A stretch of DNA of 27,257 bases from the NCBI GenBank assembly GCA_001799195.1, contig MGSU01000315.1, forward strand, positions 1 through 27,257. The letters run 5' to 3'. The stretch's first letter is position 1. Each line of letters starts with the position of its first letter. The DNA is from Deltaproteobacteria bacterium RIFOXYA12_FULL_61_11. GTDB lineage: Bacteria; Bdellovibrionota_F; JAHFAK01; YA12-FULL-61-11. The position numbers and the translations under genes are program-made. The notes under the pieces are model-generated. The model saw only the letters and a program-made list of their open reading frames with translations, did no database searches and had not been told where the DNA came from. Below are positions 18,594 to 25,692 of this stretch, piece after piece.

Positions 18594-18797
18594 ATGTCCG
18601 GAAAACAGAAAAGAATCATCAAACAACGAATCCCCATCGCCCCACCCGGGCGTCCGATGAAAACCCCCAAGGACTACGACCGGAAGAAAAAAACTTGGGT
18701 CCCTGAGGTCGAAATCCCCCCTGGATCCCCCCGGACCAATGCCCTTGACGAGAGTTCAACGAGGATTATTCGGGGTAACCCCCTGGCCCAACAATAA
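18594..18797 (+). CDS. Small basic protein of unknown function
   Basis: 67 residues from MSGKQKRIIKQRIPIAPPGR; the frame is also open from a TTG at 18546 inside the lon stop. The first half is strongly basic with Pro and Gly (APPGRPMKTPKDYDRKKK), the second half acidic and Pro-rich. This resembles short Lys/Arg-rich proteins that bind RNA or ribosomes, but no family was recognised. A dyad at 18572-18585 (GGGTGA/TCACCC) lies just before the start, and no clear ribosome-binding site is visible. The last 42 nt overlap the 3' end of the convergent HAD gene. Reality as a gene is probable, not certain. Confidence 0.5.
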   Translation: MSGKQKRIIKQRIPIAPPGRPMKTPKDYDRKKKTWVPEVEIPPGSPRTNALDESSTRIIRGNPLAQQ

Positions 18798-19598
18798 ACG
18801 GGTCAGACGATCGGATAGTATCCCGCCCATCAGCGCAAGTTGGAGGTCAGCAACCTGGGCATCGTAGGTTTTCTCCCAGACGTCACAAGCAGAGTACCTC
18901 AATCCGAGGAAGCTCCGCTTGCCAGCCAGGAATTTCTCGACACTCTCGAGGTTGTGCCGACGGTCATCGACCATGACCACGCGCTTCGGCGCCAACGTGG
19001 CCAACCTCATAAAAGCTTCCAGAACAGCACCCTTCTCGTTGTCCCCACAGAATACAATTCCCCGATAATACTGGGAAGGGTGCGCGACAGCCAGGCTCTC
19101 TCCATCCTTGGGGAATAACCCACCTCGAGAGAAGTTCACCCCCATACCATCCAATTGACGTACTGTGTTTTCGCGAGTGTGGACATTACGCGAAGTCAAA
19201 GCCATCACCTTGCGTCCTGCTTGTTGCAATGCAGCAATGATCTCGGGCGTCTTTCCCTCAACTGGGACCATGGAGCAATAGGCCTGGACCTCTATCCATT
19301 TGTCGACCGCGACCTGAAAAGCAGCAGCATCACTGAGTTCAGGCCGCTTCGACGACTCGACCATGGAAGAGAACCACATCGTCGAACCGAGCATTTGGCC
19401 AGCGCGCATCACGGTATTATCGAGATCGAAAATTACCAGGTCCTCAGGTTGCAGACGCTGTTCGAGTGCAGTCATGGATGCGATCTCAATGATTTCTGCC
19501 CCGGCGGGGTGCGAGCTCAATACTCCGAACACGCCAATCCCATGGATTAATCCACAAGCAACAACCTGTCGTATCCACTGGGAAACCTTGCTCTCCAT
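18756..19598 (-). CDS. Secreted HAD-superfamily protein, DUF2608-like
   Basis: 280 residues from the ATG with AGAGAGG 5 nt upstream (an in-frame GTG two codons earlier is less likely). The N-terminus is a Sec signal with a probable cut after PAGA (residue 34). HAD motifs are visible: DLDNT with nucleophile and acid D58 and D60, TSR as motif II, and KRVVMVDDRRHN as motifs III/IV. The family of secreted HAD proteins (DUF2608) has poorly known substrates. A periplasmic or exported phosphatase is expected. It is downstream of the glycosyltransferase gene (169 bp gap) and converges on the small basic ORF. Confidence 0.8.
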   Translation of the reverse strand: MESKVSQWIRQVVACGLIHGIGVFGVLSSHPAGAEIIEIASMTALEQRLQPEDLVIFDLDNTVMRAGQMLGSTMWFSSMVESSKRPELSDAAAFQVAVDKWIEVQAYCSMVPVEGKTPEIIAALQQAGRKVMALTSRNVHTRENTVRQLDGMGVNFSRGGLFPKDGESLAVAHPSQYYRGIVFCGDNEKGAVLEAFMRLATLAPKRVVMVDDRRHNLESVEKFLAGKRSFLGLRYSACDVWEKTYDAQVADLQLALMGGILSDRLTRLLLGQGVTPNNPR

Positions 19599-19694
19599 CT
19601 TCACCTCTCTTCAACTCTTCAATGTGTTACTACACAGTAGCCATGCTCTTGCTACCATACCAACGCTCGAGAGTCATGCATTCCATTACCGCAC

Positions 19695-19733
19695 AACCTC
19701 GGTTGGTTACACCTCGGTTTCTGCTCAACCTCG
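19695..19733. repeat. Repeated ACCTCGGTT operator-like sites
   Basis: AACCTCGGTT (19695-19704), CACCTCGGTT (19710-19719) and a degenerate CAACCTCG (19726-19733) recur with about 15-17 bp spacing. The first is a dyad, AACC-N2-GGTT. They lie 97-135 bp upstream of the DUF2608-like gene start, where a regulator could bind on one face or nearly one face of the helix. Confidence 0.35.
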
Positions 19734-19767
19734 CAGAGTGAGAGACTTAGGATCTCTCTTCTCGAAT

Positions 19768-20877
19768 TCAGAGTTGGGATTCCAAGACTTTCCTGAAAAA
19801 AGCCAAACGCTTGCATTCTCTTGGACGCGGATCGAGATGTTCCAAATCAACGGCAGAAACTCGCTTCTCTTGCCACCGGCGGAGAAAAACCTCTATTGCT
19901 TCAATATTATGGCGCAAGCCTCGAGGATGTGTGCCAAGCGACAAGGAAAACAGCCTGCCCCGAAGGTCCATATCTCGGTAACAGGCAATGACGGGGAGCC
20001 CATAAGCCAAGAATTCCCGGGTCAGGAGAGGTGCTGCATCCTCGAGACCATTCCTGCGCAGAGCTAGGGGGGCTAATGCACAGTCGCATTTCGGATAGAG
20101 CGTGCGCAGGAACTCGAGGCTCACCACCCCGTAAGGAACAACATTGCCCGGTAGTCGCTTGCCCTTGTAGCGGCGGAGATCTCCCGCAAGATACATGCTC
20201 CAGTCCCGGCGCCGACTCGCGAGACCGAGCAGATCTTCGACATCATCCTCCCGATCATGGCGTGAGGCAACATACAGGATCCCTGGACCATAGCGTTTGG
20301 GGACCGCTAACCGGGGCACCGCTCCCCTGAATTGCCGCCCCGCGGCGATCACCTCGGAATTGGCACACCAAGACCGCAACCGCTCGGAGGCATCTCGAGT
20401 ATCACAGATCAATCCTGCGGGTCGAATGCTCGTATTCGGCATGAGGAACCGCCCCCTCGTCGTCCAGGTGGCCTGCCCGGTGACCGAAAGTAAACCCAAG
20501 GTGTCCGAAGCAGCTTCGACGACCAAAGGATAACCTTGGAAAGGGATTCCATCCCGCGGAAAATAACGCGAACGTCGGACATAGACGAGGTCGGGCTCAA
20601 GCTGGTCGAGCATCTTCCTGAGCGGTCCGGAGCACAGTGCGGCATTCGCCGCAACAACAAGGGATTCTGGAAGCCAACGATGATGGGCGAGAGCCGGGAC
20701 GTGGCAGATTTGGATATGCTGTTCTCTGACTGCTCGTCTTCGCGGACGGCGAGGGGAAATAAGAATAGTGCGAACCTCGACACCCTTCTCCGACCAGATT
20801 GCGCTGCGTTCGAGTAGGGTCTCGAGCAGTACGCTGTTGAGGTAGGCATCGCACACCGCGATGCAGGCGATCCTCAT
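19768..20877 (-). CDS. GT-B-like glycosyltransferase (family 4-like)
   Basis: 369 residues, ATG preceded by GAGGT. The N-terminal half reads as a Rossmann domain (MRIACIAVCD... to LEPDLVYVRRSRYFP), and the C-terminal half has the GT-B donor-side pattern YGPGILYVASRHDRED...MYLAGD...VVPYGVVSLEFLRTLYPKCDCALAPLALRRNGLEDAAPLLTREFLAYGLPVIACY. The LEDAAPLLTREFLAYGLPVIA stretch resembles the E-x7-E region that holds the nucleotide sugar. The protein is soluble, without signal or membrane segments. The acceptor is unknown and surface polysaccharide is the likely pathway. Assignment to a specific family is tentative because the N-terminal half is divergent. Divergent from rpoN; the 523-bp gap is described separately. 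Confidence 0.7.
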   Translation of the reverse strand: MRIACIAVCDAYLNSVLLETLLERSAIWSEKGVEVRTILISPRRPRRRAVREQHIQICHVPALAHHRWLPESLVVAANAALCSGPLRKMLDQLEPDLVYVRRSRYFPRDGIPFQGYPLVVEAASDTLGLLSVTGQATWTTRGRFLMPNTSIRPAGLICDTRDASERLRSWCANSEVIAAGRQFRGAVPRLAVPKRYGPGILYVASRHDREDDVEDLLGLASRRRDWSMYLAGDLRRYKGKRLPGNVVPYGVVSLEFLRTLYPKCDCALAPLALRRNGLEDAAPLLTREFLAYGLPVIACYRDMDLRGRLFSLSLGTHPRGLRHNIEAIEVFLRRWQEKRVSAVDLEHLDPRPRECKRLAFFRKVLESQL

Positions 20878-20933
20878 CCTCGACCTCGACCGTCTACGCC
20901 AGAATTGTCAATGCATAACCTTACACTCCTGAG

Positions 20934-20962
20934 AACCTATCCCACGGGACTTTCTTTGCCAA
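20934..20962 (-). promoter_or_regulatory. Probable promoter for the GT-B glycosyltransferase gene
   Basis: On the minus strand TTGGCA (20957-20962), a 17-nt spacer and TAGGTT (20934-20939). The start is expected near 20927, leaving about 50 nt before the ATG. It sits back-to-back with rpoN promoter P1, 14 bp away. Confidence 0.45.
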
Positions 20963-20976
20963 GTAGGAACAATGAA

Positions 20977-21005
20977 CTGACAGACATCAAACATTTTCAT
21001 ACAAT
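20977..21005 (+). promoter_or_regulatory. rpoN distal promoter P1
   Basis: CTGACA (20977-20982), a 17-nt spacer and TACAAT (21000-21005), each box one mismatch from consensus, in an AT-rich stretch. Transcripts starting near 21012 would carry a leader of about 390 nt containing the self-complementary element at 21132-21260. Confidence 0.55.
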
Positions 21006-21131
21006 TACAGCCTTTGACGAAAATAGAGAATCTTAACTACGACGACTCCATTACCTATTTTCGTCCTTGCCCTGAAATTCTGATTGCCCATATGGCTTCA
21101 GTAAAAAGGCTGTGAACAATGATCAATTCAA

Positions 21132-21260
21132 TCTTGGGTTGGTTTCGAGGGGTCCTGTCACCTCTCACCCCCACCATGCTCATCCTTGCGCGTGGTGGGG
21201 GTCCCCCGTCGGTGCCACCCCGTCGAGGTGAATATCACACCAGGGGCTATCCACCCAAGA
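21132..21260 (+). ncRNA. Candidate structured RNA or leader before rpoN
   Basis: Nested complementary arms suggest one compact fold of 129 nt. The outer stem is TCTTGGGTTGG (21132-21142) with CCACCCAAGA (21251-21260), 10 bp and one bulge. Next CCTG (21154-21157) pairs with CAGG (21241-21244), then TCACCTC (21158-21164) with GAGGTGA (21225-21231). The inner hairpin pairs ACCCCCACCA (21167-21176) with TGGTGGGGGT (21193-21202), extendable by 3 bp. GGTGG (21194-21198) can alternatively pair with CCACC (21215-21219), offering a switch. I do not recognise the family. No T-tract follows. Confidence 0.4.
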
Positions 21261-21312
21261 CTGGACTGCTTCCTGACTCTTATGAAGGGTTACGATTGCC
21301 CTTCCGGTGTCC

Positions 21313-21342
21313 TTTACAAGAACTTCTGGGCGGTGCTATAGT
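21313..21342 (+). promoter_or_regulatory. rpoN proximal promoter P2
   Basis: TTTACA (21313-21318), an 18-nt spacer and TATAGT (21337-21342), both one mismatch from consensus. The start near 21349 would give a short leader of about 52 nt that excludes the structured element upstream. Confidence 0.6.
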
Positions 21343-21400
21343 GATCGTCCAAGGCGGGTCGAAATCCCTGCACCCAGCAACTGCTCCGAGAACGGTAATT

Positions 21401-22819
21401 ATGGCGCTCGATCTCAAGCAACAACTCAAGCTGACCCAATCCCTGGTCATGACGCCGCAGCTGCAACAAGCGATCAAGCTCTTGCAGCTCAACCGGCTCG
21501 AACTCGCCAATGTCCTCCGCCAGGAGATGTCCGAAAATCCCATTCTCGAAGAAGGCCCGGACTTCACCGAAGAAGAATTGCAAGAAGCCGAGCCTACCGC
21601 CAAGGAACACGATAAGATCGAAGAGGTCCAGGGCAAGGGTGAGGGTGAACTCGACTGGGAAGAGTATCTGGCCAATTACTCCTCCTCGACCCCTATTCAC
21701 GCTCCGGTCAACAACGAGGAACTCCCTTCCTACGAGAACTTCCTGACCAAAGGCACCAACCTGATCGACCACCTCGAATGGCAATTGGGTATGTCCGCGC
21801 TGAGCGAGAAAGATCAGATCATCGGCCGCCTGCTCATCGGCAACATTGATGACAACGGGTACTTGCGGGCCACCACCGAAGAAATAGGACTTAAGAACGA
21901 TATTCCTGTAGATGAGGTCGAACGTGTCCTCAAGAAAGTACAGGAATTCGATCCCCACGGGGTGGCTGCTCGGGACCTCTGCGAATGTCTACTCCTCCAG
22001 ACCATGGAATTGACCGAACATGCCCTCGTGAGGGTGATCATCCGCGATCACCTGCACAACCTCGAGAAGAAGAACTACAAGCTCATCCAACGCGAAACTG
22101 GAGCAAGCTTCGACGAGGTGATCGAAGCTGTCAAGTTCATCTCCGACCTCGACCCCAAGCCGGGGCGCTACTATACCGAGCACAGTCCCCAGTACATTAC
22201 TCCTGACATCTACGTGTACAAGATTTCCGGTGAATACGTCATCGTGCTCAACGAGGACGGCTTGCCAAAACTGAAGGTCAGCAATTACTACCGCAATACC
22301 CTGAACAGTGAGAAATCCAAGGGAGATGCCAAAGAATACATCCAGGACAAGCTGCGCTCAGCGGTATGGTTGATCCGCTCCATCCACCAACGCCAACGCA
22401 CCATCTACAAGGTTTCGGACAGCATCGTCAAACACCAACGCGACTTCTTGGAACGCGGCGTTGCCGCGCTCAAGCCAATGATTCTCAAAGATATTGCAGA
22501 TGATATCGAGATGCACGAATCCACGGTCAGCCGGGTCACCAACAATAAGTTCATCCATACCCCCCAGGGGATATTCGAGTTGAAATACTTCTTCAACAGC
22601 AGCATCAAACGGTTCGAGGGCGACAGCGTCGCCTCGGAATCCGTCAAGAGCAAGATCAAGCAGATTGTCGGCAACGAAAACCCGACCAATCCCTACAGCG
22701 ACCAGCAGATCGTCGACATCCTCAAGGACGGCAACATCGACATCGCTCGTCGTACCGTGGCCAAGTACCGTGAGATGCTGAGCATCCTGCCTTCGAGTAA
22801 ACGTAGGAAACTGTTCTGA
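21401..22819 (+). CDS. rpoN: RNA polymerase sigma-54 factor
   Basis: 472 residues (family about 470-500) from MALDLKQQLKLTQSLVMTPQ; the frame is open for another 94 codons upstream but that part is low-complexity, contains the hairpin region and is not sigma54-like. Region I is the Gln/Leu-rich activator-interacting segment (1 to about 50), an acidic region II follows (about 50-110), then the core-binding domain, the HTH (HESTVSRVTNNKFIHTPQGIFELK) and the C-terminal RpoN box ARRTVAKYRE (449-458), which reads the -24 element. It directs transcription at -24/-12 promoters with AAA+ activators. Only a weak SD (GAGAACGG) is seen. hpf follows 130 nt later, the usual partnership. Confidence 0.97.
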   Translation: MALDLKQQLKLTQSLVMTPQLQQAIKLLQLNRLELANVLRQEMSENPILEEGPDFTEEELQEAEPTAKEHDKIEEVQGKGEGELDWEEYLANYSSSTPIHAPVNNEELPSYENFLTKGTNLIDHLEWQLGMSALSEKDQIIGRLLIGNIDDNGYLRATTEEIGLKNDIPVDEVERVLKKVQEFDPHGVAARDLCECLLLQTMELTEHALVRVIIRDHLHNLEKKNYKLIQRETGASFDEVIEAVKFISDLDPKPGRYYTEHSPQYITPDIYVYKISGEYVIVLNEDGLPKLKVSNYYRNTLNSEKSKGDAKEYIQDKLRSAVWLIRSIHQRQRTIYKVSDSIVKHQRDFLERGVAALKPMILKDIADDIEMHESTVSRVTNNKFIHTPQGIFELKYFFNSSIKRFEGDSVASESVKSKIKQIVGNENPTNPYSDQQIVDILKDGNIDIARRTVAKYREMLSILPSSKRRKLF

Positions 22820-22824
22820 CCACC

Positions 22825-22953
22825 ATGACCGAGGACCCGAGGATGGCCGACCATTGCGCCGCACGGCCGCTCTTCATCGAGCGATCCGCCGTTCTGCGTC
22901 GCCTGCAAGCCCCTCATGTGTATTCTTCAACCCTGACCAGGGAGATGCCATGA
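22825..22953 (+). CDS. Possible short ORF coupled to hpf
   Basis: A 42-codon frame between rpoN and hpf ends in ATGA with the hpf start codon. An internal in-frame ATG (22843, 36 residues) has GAGG 8 nt upstream. The sequence (MADHCAARPLFIERSAVLRR...) matches no family known to me. It could be a translated coupling ORF or chance; the region is otherwise an ordinary 130-nt spacer. Confidence 0.2.
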   Translation: MTEDPRMADHCAARPLFIERSAVLRRLQAPHVYSSTLTREMP

Positions 22954-23729
22954 ACCTCAACATAACGTTCAAGAATTTCGAATCCTCGGATTCCCTCAAG
23001 CAATTCATCCAGGACAAGTTCAAAAAAATACAGAAATATTTCAACAAACCCCTCGACGTTCAAGTCGTGCTAGTCAAGGAGAAGATCAACCACATTGTCG
23101 ACGTGACTCTGTCGGCCAAGGGTTTCCACTTCCAGGTCAGCGAGAGCAGTGAGGATATGTACAGCGCCTTGGACATGGTCCTGGACAGCGTCGAGCGTCG
23201 CTTGAAGAAACAGAAGGACAAGCTCAAGGATGTGAAGCACCGCGAAGCCAGCAGCGCTTCGGAATTCAGTACCCTCATCCTCAACGAAGATGCCCCTTCC
23301 CAGATTCGCTTCAAAAAGACCAAGAAAGAGGCAGAACCCCGGGTTATCAAGAACGAAGACTATCTTTACAAGATCATGTCACTGATCGAAGCCAAGGAAC
23401 ATCTGGAGGAGTCTCATGTCGACTTCCTACTCTTCAACGAAGAGAAGACCAAGCTCCTTTTCATTCTGCGCAAACTAGCACAGGATTTGGACTTGCTCGA
23501 ACCGCGCTATCGCCTCTCGGCCAAGGAGAAGAACGAGATCGAAAAGAAAGCCGTGGTCAAACTCAATCGCAGTTATGTGGTCAAAAGCTGCACAGTCGAC
23601 GAGGCCATTGATCAGATCGAACAGGACGAGCATTCCATTGCGGTCTTCAACAACCCGGTATCCGACACCCTCAACGTACTCTATAAGAAGGAATATGGGG
23701 TCTACGGCCTGATCGAAACCCAGCAATAA
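22950..23729 (+). CDS. hpf: Long ribosome hibernation promoting factor with duplicated C-terminal domain
   Basis: 259 residues; ATG preceded by AGGGAG, while the ORF continues 32 codons upstream without support. Residues 1 to about 100 are the S30AE domain (MNLNITFKNFESSDSLKQFI...DMVLDSVERRLKKQKDKLK) that blocks the mRNA and tRNA sites of the 30S subunit. Long HPFs end in one dimerisation domain that joins two 70S ribosomes. Here residues 201-256 are that domain (SYVVKSCTVDEAIDQIE...YGVYGLIE). Residues 131-185 show the same pattern again (RVIKNEDYLYKIMSLIEAKEHLE...FILRKLAQDLDLLEP). The protein is therefore about 70 residues longer than the usual 180-190. Sits after rpoN as usual. Confidence 0.93.
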   Translation: MNLNITFKNFESSDSLKQFIQDKFKKIQKYFNKPLDVQVVLVKEKINHIVDVTLSAKGFHFQVSESSEDMYSALDMVLDSVERRLKKQKDKLKDVKHREASSASEFSTLILNEDAPSQIRFKKTKKEAEPRVIKNEDYLYKIMSLIEAKEHLEESHVDFLLFNEEKTKLLFILRKLAQDLDLLEPRYRLSAKEKNEIEKKAVVKLNRSYVVKSCTVDEAIDQIEQDEHSIAVFNNPVSDTLNVLYKKEYGVYGLIETQQ

Positions 23730-25563
23730 CCCCCCCAGCCGAGCATCGGCGCTGCCACCACCCCAGCATCAAACCCAATCCCAAGGCCATGAGACCGGCG
23801 GATTGCCGTCGTGGTCCGACCAAGAGACAACCCGAGTTCGAGGCCTCCTGTTCAGGTGTCACCTCAGCCCCGGCTAACTCTTCGTTCCTCTCTTCCCAAA
23901 TGTCGCTCCCACCAGGATACTCCTCGGTACTAACGCCCCCCCCTTCACTGTCCAAGGGATCTGCACGCAGTGCTTCTTCCGGCTTTTCCGGGATCATAGT
24001 CTGTCCCGAGGAAGTATCCTGAAGCCCGGAGGACACCTGTTCGTCGATCTCTGGTTGCCCGCTGGGCGGTGGCAATGGTGCCGAGGTATCCTCCCCAGGT
24101 GCAGCTTCGGGTTCAAGCTCGTCCGAGGAAAGCTCCATCTCGGTGGGAGGTAACGGTTCCAACGGCATCGACGATTCTTCGAAGGTTGGCACTACGCTCA
24201 CCATCTTACCTATCCTCCTGGTGGCGCAACCGTTGTCGAGTTCGAGTACGATTTCGAACGGGGTCTGACCTTCCGGAGCGAAGAACTCCAGACCTTCGCC
24301 CTCTTGGATTTCCTCGTTGTGTACCGCTGCCGACGATACCAACCATCGGAAGTCGAGTTGGGTAGCCGGCATCTCCAGCCATTCCACGCGGACCTCATTC
24401 CATTCCATTGCGGTGACTTCCTCCGGTCCCTCCAAGGAAAAAGTGGGCAGCTTGGTTGGCTGGAAGGTCAACCACAAGGGATCCGGCCCGGGTACAACTG
24501 CTTCGGCAAGCGCGGGGTTGCAGACCCCTGGATAGAACTGCGCCTGAATGACCGCCAAGTCCCGCTCGAAACGCCGCGGATTGAACCAGGAGAATGGCGC
24601 GAAGAGAACTTCTTCCTCGGGTAACGCTCGAACCGCAACCAGGTAAGAACCAGCGGGTACATGGTGCAGGCGGAACAGTCCCGGAGCACCAGGTAGTTCC
24701 CCGCTGAGCGTCGCGACCAACGGCAACCCGCTCGATTGTTCGTACAGGGTGACCTCGATCCCCAGATCCCCGCTTGGGTCTGCCACGGCTACCTCTCCCT
24801 CGATCACCAGCCCCGGATCCTGTTCCGAAGGATACAGCGCTAGGAGCGCCAAGATATCGTCCTCGGCCAACGTACGGGCGAAACGATCGTCACCCGACAC
24901 CTCCCCTGCGAAAGGCGACATGGTCGGCAGACGATTTCCACTTTCGAGGCGTTCTCCCCCCAGGGTATATTGCAGCGAACTGTGTTCGAGGCCAACGAGG
25001 TGTCCAAGTTCGTGGAGAAGCGTACCGAGAAGATCGCTGCCTTCGCAATCTTCGACCGGCCTGAGGATGATGTCCCCGTCGAGGATGGCTGCCGTAGCAT
25101 CTGTGACCAGGAATGTCGCTGCCAAAACGGCTTCAGGGTCCAGTCCGTATCTCGCCAGCAGAGGTGAGCCCGGTTCACTGTCGAGATAGATACCATAGGT
25201 GCCGGCACCACTCGAAGGCACATCGAGATCCATGCTATTGGCATCACCATCCAGCAGGCTCTCGGGAACTGGCCCACCCAGGTTCAGGCGTAACGAGGAT
25301 CCCGAGACTCCTGACCAGCGAGCCAGGGCTTCGGTAACCAAATCTGGGAAAGAATGAGGGAAGAAAGAATCGTCTGAGAGACAGGGAGGAGGAGTCCAGG
25401 TTTCGGGGTCGAGCGCAAGAAGGAGTGGTGTGGCACCGTTTCCCATTGGAACATGCCAAGTAGTTCCATCGAGCCCACGACGCAAGGTATAGGGATATCC
25501 TTCGTCGGCTATGAACAGTCCGAGGAGGAGGAGCGCGAGTTGACAGAATACCCCTGAACTCAT
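23671..25563 (-). CDS. Secreted matrixin-type metalloprotease with acidic linker and C-terminal anchor
   Basis: 630 residues. The N-terminal hydrophobic signal (CQLALLLLGLFIA) lacks positive charge, and no ribosome site is seen before the ATG, although upstream in-frame starts are absent. The zinc motif HELGHLVGLEH (184-194) and a Met-turn in LPTMSP (M215) make it a metzincin of the matrixin type, with a catalytic domain of about 70-245. Beta-rich modules follow (about 250-480). A Pro/Glu/Ser-rich acidic stretch (about 480-585) leads to a Cys-containing hydrophobic segment (SGCLLVG...LMALGLGLMLGWWQRR), resembling MYXO-CTERM-type sorting signals, but with 24 extra residues after the Arg pair. 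It probably acts at the cell surface or is released. Its last 59 nt overlap the 3' end of hpf. Confidence 0.85.
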   Translation of the reverse strand: MSSGVFCQLALLLLGLFIADEGYPYTLRRGLDGTTWHVPMGNGATPLLLALDPETWTPPPCLSDDSFFPHSFPDLVTEALARWSGVSGSSLRLNLGGPVPESLLDGDANSMDLDVPSSGAGTYGIYLDSEPGSPLLARYGLDPEAVLAATFLVTDATAAILDGDIILRPVEDCEGSDLLGTLLHELGHLVGLEHSSLQYTLGGERLESGNRLPTMSPFAGEVSGDDRFARTLAEDDILALLALYPSEQDPGLVIEGEVAVADPSGDLGIEVTLYEQSSGLPLVATLSGELPGAPGLFRLHHVPAGSYLVAVRALPEEEVLFAPFSWFNPRRFERDLAVIQAQFYPGVCNPALAEAVVPGPDPLWLTFQPTKLPTFSLEGPEEVTAMEWNEVRVEWLEMPATQLDFRWLVSSAAVHNEEIQEGEGLEFFAPEGQTPFEIVLELDNGCATRRIGKMVSVVPTFEESSMPLEPLPPTEMELSSDELEPEAAPGEDTSAPLPPPSGQPEIDEQVSSGLQDTSSGQTMIPEKPEEALRADPLDSEGGGVSTEEYPGGSDIWEERNEELAGAEVTPEQEASNSGCLLVGPRRQSAGLMALGLGLMLGWWQRRCSAGGVIAGFRSGRRPHIPSYRVR

Positions 25564-25597
25564 AGGAGGTTGACACCACCCCGGTCATTTGCAAAGC

Positions 25598-25615
25598 TGG
25601 AGCTGCATTGCTCCA
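25598..25615. repeat. 6-bp inverted repeat between divergent protease genes
   Basis: TGGAGC and GCTCCA with a 6-nt centre in the 129-bp gap between the matrixin start (25563) and the M50 start (25693). It could be an operator or chance; no strong sigma70 promoter was recognised in this gap. Confidence 0.25.
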
Positions 25616-25692
25616 CCTGCACGCGGCGACAATGGTACTCGCACCCGGGCGCACGAGCAAGCGCTCCCTGCACATGGAGGGTTCTTCCAGCA

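Noticed and set aside
21211-21220. TGGCACC on the minus strand as a sigma54 -24 element near rpoN
   Set aside because: No GC-type -12 element is found at the required spacing.
21119-21400. 94-codon N-terminal extension of rpoN
   Set aside because: It contains the hairpin region and promoter P2, has no sigma54 similarity, and the family starts at MALDLKQQ.
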